Origin: Pseudomonadota bacterium
GTDB lineage: Bacteria; Pseudomonadota; Gammaproteobacteria; Berkiellales; Berkiellaceae
Reading direction: 5' to 3'
Assembly (NCBI GenBank): GCA_018241965.1
Contig: JAFECS010000019.1
Coordinates: 18,927 to 69,664 of the forward strand
DNA: 50,738 nt
In this document: piece by piece, positions 6,029-14,104 of the stretch
Layout: each line of letters opens with the position of its first letter
Position numbering within the stretch: position 1 is the first letter of the stretch
Made by a program: the position numbers and the translations under genes
The notes under the pieces: generated by a model
The model's database searches: none
What the model saw: the letters and a program-made list of their open reading frames with translations, nothing else
What the model was told of the DNA's origin: nothing

Positions 6029-7465
6029 CTATTTATTCGCTAATTTCCTAATGAATTCTTCCCTTTGTTTTGGATCAGCCATCGAAAGTCTTTGATTAAG
6101 TAATTCTGATAATTGATCAATGGACAACTCTGCTTGTGCTCTTTGCCCATCAAAGCCTGGGGTAAACATCATGGGAGCCTTCGTTACAACACTCTTTGAA
6201 CTTTCTTCAAGTCTTTGATAATAAGCTTCTATATTAAACTTATCGCCCCCTTTTTTAGCAGCATACCATTTATTAATGGTATCTTTCATGGTTCCAGCGC
6301 CAGGGTAAGGATCTCTTATTGCAATTTGTCGAACTTCTGCTTTGTCACTTTCAGATAATTTCACTTTAGCTTTACGTTCCAAATTTTCACTATGGGTTTG
6401 TGCAATCTCTATCTTTTTGTCTTCTGTCATAGCAGGAAACCGCACTCTTGATCGTAATCTTCGCTGCAAACCTTCCGTTAAGACAAAATGTTCTGAATTC
6501 GCAGCGACGACAAATACAAAATCAGCTGGTGAGATTTTTAATCCATTAATAGTATGTTCTGCGGTGCTGTATCTATTGAATAGTTCTAAAGTCACTTCTT
6601 CTAGATCTGGATCTAGCACTTCTGTTAACCAACTAATTATCTTACTTTCTTCAACTTTATTGCCTTCCTTGGTAAAGGCAGCGCAAATATCATCTAAAAA
6701 TATAACGACAGGTGCACGCTTTTTGTTTCTTACCGCTTTAACCAAAGCTTGAACAATAACACCTTCATCAAATTTATTACAAAGATTGGCGTTTTTTTCT
6801 CCAGCAAGATGCTCTGATCTTTCCTTCGCAAACGAAAACCTAAAAACAGGCAAATTTAAACCCGCGCTCAATATTTCCTCAACAAATCGTGTTTTTCCAA
6901 CTCCTGGAGGACCAATTAACAATAGTGGATTTGGTTTAGGATTGCTTTCTCTATCATTAATATATTGAGCAAGCTGTTCGATAAAAACATTTATATCAAC
7001 ATCCACTTGTGGATAATCATGAGATACTGTCTCTTTTAATCTTCGTTTAACTTCATCTTTAATGGGTTCATGAAAATCAATAGTTAAATCGAATAATAAG
7101 TTAATGCCTTGTCGAAAATTGTTCAAAAACTGCGAAGATTGGCCTTCATTTAACAAACGAACATAGTGTTTAATTAAACAACTTAAGGCCTCTTTTCTTT
7201 CTTTGGATAGCGTTTTCTCAACTTGTGCCATTCTTTCATCAAACTCGAGAATATATCTGATATCGTCATTTAAACGACCTTTGTCAATCCATTCTGATTT
7301 AACTAAAGCAATAAGTTTTTGATTCGTAAAACTTCGAACTTCATTTGGATATTTGTAGCCCAAAAAGCAAAACGTTCCAACGCCAACCGTTACTACTGGA
7401 GCTAAAACAGAAGTTGCCGCAGAACTTGCCGCCGACGCAGCAGAAGTAACAAGTGATCCAATCAT
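6029..7465 (-). CDS. AAA+ ATPase with N-terminal membrane-like segment
   Basis: The 478-residue protein has Walker A GPPGVGKT (185-192), Walker B VVIFLDDICAAF (from 254), a sensor-1-like VVAANSEH and an arginine-finger region LQRRLRSRVRFP, so it is a AAA+ ATPase related to Lon/FtsH/spastin-type modules. The first 40 residues are Ala/Ser/Val-rich and hydrophobic and may sit in a membrane. No protease, HNH or other effector domain follows; the last 100 residues are helical. It lies on the same strand 137 bp before the RiPP precursors, with a palindrome between, so it may be a separate unit or a partner (for example in precursor handling or self-protection). Adaptor or substrate is unknown. Confidence 0.75.
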   Translation of the reverse strand: MIGSLVTSAASAASSAATSVLAPVVTVGVGTFCFLGYKYPNEVRSFTNQKLIALVKSEWIDKGRLNDDIRYILEFDERMAQVEKTLSKERKEALSCLIKHYVRLLNEGQSSQFLNNFRQGINLLFDLTIDFHEPIKDEVKRRLKETVSHDYPQVDVDINVFIEQLAQYINDRESNPKPNPLLLIGPPGVGKTRFVEEILSAGLNLPVFRFSFAKERSEHLAGEKNANLCNKFDEGVIVQALVKAVRNKKRAPVVIFLDDICAAFTKEGNKVEESKIISWLTEVLDPDLEEVTLELFNRYSTAEHTINGLKISPADFVFVVAANSEHFVLTEGLQRRLRSRVRFPAMTEDKKIEIAQTHSENLERKAKVKLSESDKAEVRQIAIRDPYPGAGTMKDTINKWYAAKKGGDKFNIEAYYQRLEESSKSVVTKAPMMFTPGFDGQRAQAELSIDQLSELLNQRLSMADPKQREEFIRKLANK

Positions 7466-7824
7466 ACTACCGTCTCATTAAATTAATTAGGATGAATTAA
7501 TTTTGATAGAGTTAACTTTTTGTTAGTTAACAACTTAATTTGTTGGGAATAATTATGACATATTTATTATTAAAATAAATGGATTTTCTTAAATTTCCTT
7601 AATTCTTCTATAAAATATCTCATAAGACTCAATTTGAGACGCGAATGTTATCTGTAAAACATATTTAGAAGGTATTCCCTGCTATTTGTTCACAAATTTC
7701 TTCAAAGGCTGCGGTATAGCATCTTCAGACGCAAGCCCCAGTAGTTGCAGATGCATAATTACGCTCTTTGTTGCTCAACACTGGAAATTGTTAGCGCATT
7801 AGAAAGTGGGAATTGCGGGGAGAA

Positions 7825-7873
7825 TTGCGGGGACACCCCATTTAGTAAAAGTAAATTAAAAGGGGCGTCGCAA
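7825..7873. repeat. 49-bp module A hairpin
   Basis: The left end TTGCGGGGACACCCC and right end GGGGCGTCGCAA form long inverted arms around AGTAAAAGTAAATT. A duplicated left tip (AATTGCGGGG) sits at 7811-7820, and a fragment GGGGATGTC of module B follows directly. The rest of 7466-7907 is AT-rich; on the minus strand around 7690-7760 a short frame reads LLGLASEDAIPQPLKKF then stop, perhaps another gene remnant, with nothing else seen. Confidence 0.75.
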
Positions 7874-7907
7874 GGGGATGTCGATTGAGTCAAGTAAATT
7901 TCAACAA

Positions 7908-8447
7908 TTAAAAACAACCACATCGTCGTCGTTTTGTTCTATCTGCTGTATCATCGTCAGCTGCTTGAACGCCTTGATCAGCAACTATGGGCTCTGCAAT
8001 TTCAGCGGCTGTCTTCGGATTAGGAATTGGGGTGCCTTGTATTCTATGTCCCCATCTGATTAAGACCCCACCACATCCTTTTCTTGTCTTTTTTCCACAG
8101 CGCAGAACTTCATCGTCTTGAATAGCTGTTCCTGCCGCAGCACCAGTTGCTGCGCCAACCCCCGCGCCAAGATCACCACCCAAAGCATATCCAATACCTG
8201 CGCCTGTTGTTGCGAGTGTTAGGGTGTTTGAATTATCATTTTGTATAAAATTAGCACGATGAACAAGGCTTTTCACAACACCTTTTATTCCCGTTCTTTC
8301 AAAGACTGTAGGTAAAACTTTATAGCCCCCTGTCGTTGCAATAAAGGCAGTTAAGGATAACAAGGGATTTCCGCCACTCATTACAAAAGCAATTCCACCA
8401 GCTATTACACCCGAGCTCAAAGCATTTTTATAATCTTGAAATGGCAT
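7908..8447 (-). CDS. Gly-rich membrane protein with polybasic CGCF tail
   Basis: A 179-residue protein that I cannot assign. It has two hydrophobic stretches near the N-terminus (SSGVIAGGIAFVMSGG and NPLLSLTAFIATTGG), then a glycine-zipper-like part (GAGIGYALGGDLGAGVGAA), a Cys-rich patch (LRCGKKTRKGCGG) and the C-terminus DRTKRRRCGCF. Glycine zippers are found in bacteriocins and pore-forming or outer-membrane proteins. The end has a polybasic run followed by C-x-C-x, resembling host-prenylated or palmitoylated tails, but Gly at a1 and Phe at X make it a weak CaaX match. The NPLLSL-TAFIA segment resembles NPFLALSIVAIAG in the double-glycine peptide at 16140. It shares an upstream element with the peptide gene at 1123. 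Confidence 0.6.
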   Translation of the reverse strand: MPFQDYKNALSSGVIAGGIAFVMSGGNPLLSLTAFIATTGGYKVLPTVFERTGIKGVVKSLVHRANFIQNDNSNTLTLATTGAGIGYALGGDLGAGVGAATGAAAGTAIQDDEVLRCGKKTRKGCGGVLIRWGHRIQGTPIPNPKTAAEIAEPIVADQGVQAADDDTADRTKRRRCGCF

Positions 8448-8528
8448 ATAGATTCTCTCGCCTCCTTCCTAATTGAACACTTGCTATGCTAAATATGAAA
8501 AGTGCAATCTTTGCATAGATGAGAAGCA

Positions 8529-8562
8529 AAATATGCCATAAATAATCCCTTTTTTTCGTTCA
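8529..8562 (-). promoter_or_regulatory. Conserved upstream element shared with 1470-1504
   Basis: This is the second copy of the ATTATTTATGGCATATTT element, here about 80 bp before the start of the Gly-rich membrane protein. A fragment of module B (CAAGAAATATTGTATACG) follows at about 8580-8609. Confidence 0.35.
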
Positions 8563-8660
8563 TATTGTAAGCTTTTTTTCAAGAAATATTGTATACGTTA
8601 ATGCATCTGGCTTTTAGGGGCATCAAACCACACTCATTTAGCGCCCCGTATAGCAAGTAT

Positions 8661-8790
8661 TTAAGTTATCCGCGATCTCCTGCTCGATAACCCTTCGTGT
8701 TCCTCGACTGGCGGCGGACTGTTTTTTACCATTTTGACAATCATTAAAGCAATATCTTTATAAACAAGGCGCATGACGCTTTCTGAATTG
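8661..8790 (-). pseudogene. 3' remnant of an ankyrin-gene paralogue
   Basis: The minus-strand frame ending at the TAA at 8661-8663 reads MVKNSPPPVEEHEGL, closely matching MVKNSLPPAEQPEGL at the C-terminus of the ankyrin protein at 11884-13170, and the DNA is also alignable there. Homology extends upstream to about 8790 and stops at a REP-like hairpin (GGGGTGTCC ... GATACCCC, 8790-8811). Only about 43 codons remain, so this is a truncated paralogue whose 5' part was lost at the hairpin. Confidence 0.7.
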
Positions 8791-8831
8791 GGGTGTCCTG
8801 GAGATACCCCTAGAAATACTCATCTAACGGT

Positions 8832-8863
8832 GCGGGTCAAGCCTCTTTAGAAGCTTAACCCGC
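8832..8863. terminator. Stem-loop downstream of the 60-aa gene
   Basis: GCGGGT at 8832-8837 pairs with ACCCGC at 8858-8863, and an inner AAGC/GCTT extends the stem. It begins 16 bp after the stop of the small gene at 8879. A T-run follows only on the plus side (ATTTTGT), so intrinsic termination of the minus-strand gene is possible but not certain. Confidence 0.4.
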
Positions 8864-8878
8864 ATTTTGTAATCCTTG

Positions 8879-9061
8879 CTACAAAATGCCATATTTCTTC
8901 CATGGGCGATCATTACTTCCAGGTGGAGGTAACACCATCATTTCCCTAGAGATTTTACTTTCAGTTGGCTGTGTCTGTGGGGCTATTTTCCAAGCATAAA
9001 GGACACTTGCACCAGCTGCTGCTGTGCTTACGGTTTTAATGATTAGTGGACCGTTTTTCAT
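8879..9061 (-). CDS. Small membrane protein, 60 aa
   Basis: A 60-residue protein beginning MKNGPLIIKTVSTAAAGASV with one N-terminal hydrophobic segment and a polar Pro-rich tail (LPPPGSNDRPWKKYG). A strong Shine-Dalgarno (AAGAGGAAATTTTT before the ATG) and a stem-loop after the stop make it a convincing small gene. Function is unknown; the length and single segment would fit a small toxin-like, bacteriocin-like or membrane-regulating peptide, but no family is recognised. Confidence 0.6.
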   Translation of the reverse strand: MKNGPLIIKTVSTAAAGASVLYAWKIAPQTQPTESKISREMMVLPPPGSNDRPWKKYGIL

Positions 9062-9170
9062 AAAAATTTCCTCTTAAAAATAAGTTACTATAAATAAATT
9101 GTATTTGGTTTTTGTTGTAAAAATTCTCCTTTGGTTATCCTGCCTTTAAACCAGGATTTTTCAAAACCAA

Positions 9171-9200
9171 AAGAAAAACCCCAGCTTAAGAGCTGGGGTT
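9171..9200 (-). terminator. Rho-independent terminator
   Basis: AACCCCAGCT-TAAG-AGCTGGGGTT forms a perfect 10-bp stem at 9177-9200. On the minus strand it is followed by TTTTTCTTTT (9171 and beyond). This is a textbook intrinsic terminator for minus-strand transcription coming from the LRR gene and the remnants after it. Confidence 0.85.
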
Positions 9201-9220
9201 GATACTAGTGAATACTTAGA

Positions 9221-9622
9221 TTATGCCCAGCTCTTATGGATAAAATAAAAGCTAAAGCAATAAAAAGAATGGGTGAGGCTTTGCACGCAAGCATTTGTTT
9301 GGGAAAGATGTTGATAACTATTTGCTAACACGTTCTTGCTCATAAATGAATCAGGATTTCTTCGACCATACAATGTCCATTGCAAATGTGTCAACTCAGC
9401 CACATCATTCCCTGATAAATGGTAGCTATAAAGGGCCCAAGTATAGAACTACCATTTTATTGACTATATGCGCGTTTGTATATAGTGAGCTGCCGCATTA
9501 GGATTAACAATCATTTTGACGCTCACATCGGTTAAATCACCAACATTTATTTGGTAATAATGCGGATAATTGATGAGTGCATCCCAAAAGCCAGTATGAC
9601 AATGATATAACCTTCCAGCAAA
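9221..9622 (-). pseudogene. Probable decayed coding region
   Basis: Two adjacent minus-strand frames read like protein but are broken by stops: one ends VGDLTDVSVKMIVNPNAAA and so on at a TAG at 9464, and the next carries SGNDVAELTHLQWTLYGRR and RNPDSFMSKNVLANSYQHL, ending at 9221 just before the terminator. Neither has a convincing start. The 5' side is interrupted by module A at 9623. I cannot name the parent gene; two unrelated small genes are the alternative. Confidence 0.3.
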
Positions 9623-9671
9623 TTGCAGGGACACCCCTTTTAGTAAAAGTAAATTGAAAGAGGTGTCGCAA
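9623..9671. repeat. 49-bp module A hairpin
   Basis: This is another copy exactly 49 bp long, with left end TTGCAGGGACACCCC and right end GAGGTGTCGCAA. It lies just downstream of the LRR gene. Confidence 0.75.
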
Positions 9672-9722
9672 TGAAATCCAAGGCCACGTTTCATGTTTTG
9701 TACCTTAATTTTCTCAGCTGTT

Positions 9723-11411
9723 TTATGAATTACGCAATCGCATTGTCACAATCTGTGGCTCAGCATCTTGCACAGGTTGCTGGGGCCTTTGTGTTGCCAT
9801 GGTTTCTTCTTTGGATATCTTCTTATTTGAATATAGTTCGTGTAGATAAAGAACTTCTGCCAAATCACCTGGAATTTCCGTTAATTGGTTGTTCTCAAGG
9901 AAACACACGATTAGCCTTCCAAGTGGCGACGCCAATCGTCCTATTGCTTGCGGCAATGCGGTTAATTGGTTAAAGCTAAGGTCAAGAAATTGAAGCGTCT
10001 CCAATTGCTCCAGCCCTGCAGGCAATTCGGTTAATTTGTTGTTGCGAATTTCAAGGACAACAAGCGCCATAAGGCGCCCTATTTCTGGCAAAACGGTTAA
10101 TTGATTGTTGTTAATCAACAAATGTTGAAGCCTCATCAACTGACCTATTTCTTCAGGCAAGACGGTTAATAAGTTGTCGCTAATTGTAAGTCTTTGTAAC
10201 ACTGCCAGCCGCCCTATTCCTGCAGGCAAAGTAGTTAATTGATTGCTATCAAGTAAAAGAGATTCAAGCGCCGCAAGTTGCCCTATTTCTGCAGGTAGTG
10301 CAGTTAATTGGTTGAAACTAAGATCAAGGAATGCAAGCCTCGCCAGCTGCCCTATTTGTGTGGGCAAGGTGGTTAATTTGTTATCATACAGGCCTAGAGT
10401 GAGAAGCTCCTCAAGACCCCCTATTTCCACAGGCAAGGTGGTTAATTTGTTGTTGCTAAGCTCAAGGTTTTGAAGCGCCACCAACTGTCCTATCCCTGCT
10501 GGCAATTCGGTTAATTTATTGGCGCGAATTTCAATGGTCCGAAGTGCCGCCAGCTGCCCTATTTCTGTAGGTAATGCAGTTAATTGGTTAAAATTAAGCC
10601 CAAGGTATTGAAGCGCCGCCAGGCGACCAATCTCTTTAGGCAAAATCTGCAATTTGTTGTTGTTAAGGCAAAGCGATCTAAGCGCTTGCAGTTGTCCTAT
10701 TTCTGCGGGCACGGTGGTAAGTTGGTTGAACCTTAGGTCAAGGTCATGAAGTGCTCTCAGCTGTCCTATTTGTGCAGGCAAAGCGGTTAATTGGTTGTTG
10801 TTAAGATCAAGCCTTTGAAGGGCTGCCCAATAAGCTTGAAGCGCGGGGTCCTTTAGCACGCAAGCAGGAAAGCGCGTAAGATTGCAGCCACTGCACTCTA
10901 AAACCGTATTTACATTACTTTGATTTATTCTCGCACGAATTATGGCCGCATTTAACTGATTGATTATCTCTTCTCTTACCATAAAGGCGCTATCATCGTC
11001 CATTTGAAGATAATCCGCCTGTTTGGTTTCTTCCAATTTTTTAAAACAATTTACTACAGCAGGGTCACCGCTTGTTCTTGCCAATATAGGTTCTTTGTTG
11101 CTAATCAAGCATTCGATTTCTTTTTGCTGGTTGCCACGCGCGGCGTTTATCCGTTCAGCATTGTATAATTCATGACGCCGCATCAATAACGGGCCATTGA
11201 CGTTACGAAATCTTCTAGATACACCACCCAAAGCGGAAATAGGCGCAACGTCCGGCTCCCATGAGGTACGGTCAAATATCATTTGCAAAACACCTGGTTG
11301 GTTATAAAGCAATGAAATAGCGCCAGTAGTCTGCGCAGTGTTGTCCGAATGCGCTTGTTGCGATTCATTTTTACTTTCTAGATTTTGATCTTTATCGGGG
11401 CCTTGCTGCAT
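9723..11411 (-). CDS. Leucine-rich repeat protein with F-box-like N-terminus
   Basis: A protein of about 562 residues. Residues 185-500 are about 14 leucine-rich repeats of 23 residues with the consensus L-x-x-L-x-L-x-x-N-x-L-T-x-L-P-x-x-I-G-x-L. This is the bacterial/plant intracellular type found in Legionella Leg and Yersinia/Salmonella effectors, and it forms a solenoid for protein binding. Near residues 40-80 the pattern GVLQMIFDR ... ISALGGVSRRFRNV resembles an F-box, which would link the LRR to Skp1-Cullin ligase as in eukaryotic FBXL proteins; this is weaker. The ATG at 11411 follows an AGAGGTG Shine-Dalgarno and is preferred to the GTG three bases upstream. No signal peptide is present. 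The repeated DNA (69-bp period) is coding. Confidence 0.85.
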   Translation of the reverse strand: MQQGPDKDQNLESKNESQQAHSDNTAQTTGAISLLYNQPGVLQMIFDRTSWEPDVAPISALGGVSRRFRNVNGPLLMRRHELYNAERINAARGNQQKEIECLISNKEPILARTSGDPAVVNCFKKLEETKQADYLQMDDDSAFMVREEIINQLNAAIIRARINQSNVNTVLECSGCNLTRFPACVLKDPALQAYWAALQRLDLNNNQLTALPAQIGQLRALHDLDLRFNQLTTVPAEIGQLQALRSLCLNNNKLQILPKEIGRLAALQYLGLNFNQLTALPTEIGQLAALRTIEIRANKLTELPAGIGQLVALQNLELSNNKLTTLPVEIGGLEELLTLGLYDNKLTTLPTQIGQLARLAFLDLSFNQLTALPAEIGQLAALESLLLDSNQLTTLPAGIGRLAVLQRLTISDNLLTVLPEEIGQLMRLQHLLINNNQLTVLPEIGRLMALVVLEIRNNKLTELPAGLEQLETLQFLDLSFNQLTALPQAIGRLASPLGRLIVCFLENNQLTEIPGDLAEVLYLHELYSNKKISKEETMATQRPQQPVQDAEPQIVTMRLRNS

Positions 11412-11830
11412 CACTCACCTCTAACATCAGTGCTATCTTGGAATAATTTCACCAGACAGATAAAATCTAAAAAGATGAGGTAAATGAGTACCAAAGGCTT
11501 AAAAGTAAAAGCCCGTGATATCAGATAAACCCGTTAAATCGTTTAAACTAAGCACAAATGAAATGTGCCAGTCCTCGGCCCTTCCTTGATCGAGAAGACT
11601 TATCTATCGTTGCCGGAACTATACAGTTTTATGACACAAATATTAAACAAATTAGGATGGGCTGTTATAAAAGAGAGATAATCTGCATTAACCTATACGC
11701 TAAACTAATTTGGAGAAAAATATTAAACAAATTGGAGAATGTAAATTAAAGATGGTGTCCCGGTAATCCTAAAAAGGGCGGCGATATAGATTTGCTATTA
11801 ATAGTTCCTGGCTCAACACAGAAATTGCCA

Positions 11831-11866
11831 TGCCTGGCTTGAAATCTCAAAATCTCATGCCAGGCA
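11831..11866. terminator. Stem-loop after the ankyrin gene
   Basis: TGCCTGGC (11831-11838) pairs with GCCAGGCA (11859-11866), about 18 bp beyond the ankyrin stop. There is no strong T-run, so it may be a Rho-independent-like structure or a repeat fragment. The remaining gap 11415-11830 holds a degraded hairpin (GGTGTCCCGG near 11755) and no convincing gene. Confidence 0.4.
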
Positions 11867-11883
11867 CGAATGGCTCTTAAGGT

Positions 11884-13170
11884 TTATAATATACTTGTCT
11901 TCTTGCTCAATAAACCTTCAGGTTGCTCAGCTGGTGGCAGACTGTTCTTCACCATCCTTGAAATCACTCTTAATACATCTCTTTGAGCGCCACGCAGCGG
12001 GCTTTGTAACTTGGGTTTTTCTGCAACCCTTCTGTTCACAGCTTTAAAAGCAAAATAAAGCGCCTTAGCCTCATTTTTTCTTTTATCTTTTTCAATGCTG
12101 GTTTTTAAATTAGGGTGTTTTTCTGCAAGCTTTCCAATCACGGTTTCAATTGGTTTATCGCCGACTGCCCAATTTTTAAACCGACCCAACACATCATTTA
12201 TAAGGCAATTGCTAGCGGGTTCGTTTCCAAGTGTTACTTTGACCTGATTATCGCCAGCCGCCCAACCTATACACCGACTCAACACATTTGAAAATTCATT
12301 TTGAGCTGCAACCTCCCTAACGGCATCGATCTCAAGTAAACGTCTCACCACCGCAAGATGACCCTTCTCAGCCACAGAATCTAGCAAAGTCCTGTGAGGA
12401 AATATTGGGTGTTTTACAGAAACCTCATCGAGAACTGCATCAATTTCAAGCAATCGATTCACCACCAAATGATGACCATTCTCAGCCGCACTCCATAGCG
12501 CACGTTTTAAAGCTGCCGCATTCTCTTTAACAGCTGGAATTTCAAGTAAACGATTTACCACCAAAAGATGGCCATTTTCAGCCGCCAAGTTTAGCGCGCT
12601 GTTGAGACGTACTTCACTCTCTCTAACTTCATCAATTTCAAGCAATCGATTTACCACCAAATGATGACCATTCTTAGCTGCCAAGGTTAATGCTTTGTTG
12701 CCCCATCTTTTTGCAGCCTCTCTCATTTCATCAGTTTCAAGCAATCGATTTATAACAGTAAGATGACCTTCCTTAGCCGCGTGGCACAACATATATCCGA
12801 GAACTGCTCCTTCAAGTGGTCTGTTAAAATAATTTTCTGACACAAGGATCCGCTTCCAAAGAGCACCGTCTTTTTTAAGCAGTTCCAAATTATAAACGTT
12901 GGCAAGTGCTGTTGCAGCTTCTCTAACTTCGGCTATCTCAAGCAAACGATTAACCACTGAAAGATGGCCATTTTTAGCTGCAGCACGTAGTGCATCGTTT
13001 TTAGGTGAGGCAATAACATCAGGTGAAAGTGTATGGATCCCTTCCTCAACTTTTTCTAAATTTCCATTTTCGCAAGCCTGAATAAATTCTTTATAGGTAA
13101 TTGGCTCTACTTTTTTAGATATTACTTGGTCATCTACAATTTTGCTGTCAGTTGCTGCGCCGAGTTTCAT
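11884..13170 (-). CDS. Ankyrin repeat protein
   Basis: The 428-residue product contains about six to eight ankyrin repeats between residues 25 and 300 with the recurring pattern A-A-x-N-G-H-L-x-V-V-N-R-L-L-E-I. The spacing is a little irregular and one stretch near residue 110 is degenerate. The C-terminal 130 residues are helical and basic. Ankyrin proteins bind partner proteins; in Legionellales and Coxiella many are translocated into the host, so an effector role is likely but inferred. The start at 13170 is chosen because AGGAAAAAGT precedes it; the frame is open to 13203. A truncated paralogue of the 3' end lies at 8661. Confidence 0.85.
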   Translation of the reverse strand: MKLGAATDSKIVDDQVISKKVEPITYKEFIQACENGNLEKVEEGIHTLSPDVIASPKNDALRAAAKNGHLSVVNRLLEIAEVREAATALANVYNLELLKKDGALWKRILVSENYFNRPLEGAVLGYMLCHAAKEGHLTVINRLLETDEMREAAKRWGNKALTLAAKNGHHLVVNRLLEIDEVRESEVRLNSALNLAAENGHLLVVNRLLEIPAVKENAAALKRALWSAAENGHHLVVNRLLEIDAVLDEVSVKHPIFPHRTLLDSVAEKGHLAVVRRLLEIDAVREVAAQNEFSNVLSRCIGWAAGDNQVKVTLGNEPASNCLINDVLGRFKNWAVGDKPIETVIGKLAEKHPNLKTSIEKDKRKNEAKALYFAFKAVNRRVAEKPKLQSPLRGAQRDVLRVISRMVKNSLPPAEQPEGLLSKKTSIL

Positions 13171-13222
13171 ACTTTTTCCTATATTTCTGGATTGGTTTAT
13201 CAATTGCTGTAAAATATATATT

Positions 13223-13290
13223 TTTATGGCATAAACTCAAGAAGGAATGGTATGAGCAGTACAAAATACAGGATGAAAGGCAGCGAATAA
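13223..13290. repeat. 68-bp dispersed repeat, copy 2
   Basis: This is the partner of 763-830 (62 of 68 identical). Here the plus-strand frame is open upstream through TTTTTATGGCAT and reads KLKKEWYEQYKIQDERQ, ending at a TGA a few codons later. It lies 53 bp before the ankyrin start. The rest of 13171-13530 shows no gene. Confidence 0.6.
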
Positions 13291-13530
13291 AGAAGTGACG
13301 ATCCTTACGGCTTTTCCCTGCACGCGATTGCTGCCGCAACCGGGGATTAAGAGGATTTGCGGGATACATCGTTAATGAATTTTTCAGATTGTGGCAAATA
13401 AAATGCCATCATAATTATTACTTATATAATCCTGTTTAGTCATCTGTTACATCTCATAACTCATCCAAAAAAAATTGAACAGTTCTATCTCTTCTCTTAA
13501 AATCAAGTAACTTTAAAGAAAAGAGAGATT

Positions 13531-14031
13531 ATGATGTTAGGAACAGCTATTACTTTCGTTTCAGGTTATGCCAAACATGCTTCAGCTTATGTTCAACAAA
13601 TTCTTGGTAATGGTACGTCTGTCGTAACAGCGATAATTGACGAGCAACTTCCGAAAAGCTTTATGGCTCATCATCAAGATGCTCTAGAAGCATGCTATTG
13701 CTATGGATCTGATAGATATGAAGTTATATTAACTTCCCTGTATGAAGTCGCCAAAACCTATGGGATGGGAAACGCAGTGAAAGATGCTGTAATAGATGCT
13801 GCTTCCCGACTTCCTCCAAAAGAGTACCTCCTTCTTGCAGCTGCCTCTGGTATGACGCTTGCAAGACTTACAGGATATATATATCGAAGACACAATGCAC
13901 AGAATCATCATACTCCAGTAAATAATCCTCCTGTAATACCAGCAAACAACGTTGTTGTAATACAAGCAAATATTGCTGCTGTAGTGACTGACGTTCCTAG
14001 TGTAAAATGTAAACGTTCAACACCAAGCTGA
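13531..14031 (+). CDS. Hypothetical protein, 166 aa
   Basis: I do not recognise this protein. The N-terminal 35 residues are mildly hydrophobic (MLGTAITFVSGYAKHASAYV), and a second hydrophobic helix occurs near residues 95-115 (PPKEYLLLAAASGMTLARLTG). The Pro/Asn/Val-rich tail (NNPPVIPANNVVVIQANIAA) ends in a Lys/Arg patch. It could be membrane-associated. A purine-rich Shine-Dalgarno (AAAGAGAGATT) precedes two consecutive ATG codons; either could start. It is a single gene on the plus strand among minus-strand neighbours. Confidence 0.55.
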   Translation: MMLGTAITFVSGYAKHASAYVQQILGNGTSVVTAIIDEQLPKSFMAHHQDALEACYCYGSDRYEVILTSLYEVAKTYGMGNAVKDAVIDAASRLPPKEYLLLAAASGMTLARLTGYIYRRHNAQNHHTPVNNPPVIPANNVVVIQANIAAVVTDVPSVKCKRSTPS

Positions 14032-14104
14032 TTTTACAACTTTATATGCTCTGTCTTCTTTTCTCAAAACAACCCAAATTTTTAATTACAAAGCGTGAGT
14101 AATT

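Noticed and set aside
9960..10830. Regular 69-bp DNA repeats as a noncoding repeat array
   Set aside because: They are the coding repeats of the leucine-rich repeat protein on the minus strand.
11558..11749. Possible 63-aa gene on the plus strand
   Set aside because: There is no Shine-Dalgarno, the composition is atypical, and it lies in a gap with degraded repeats.
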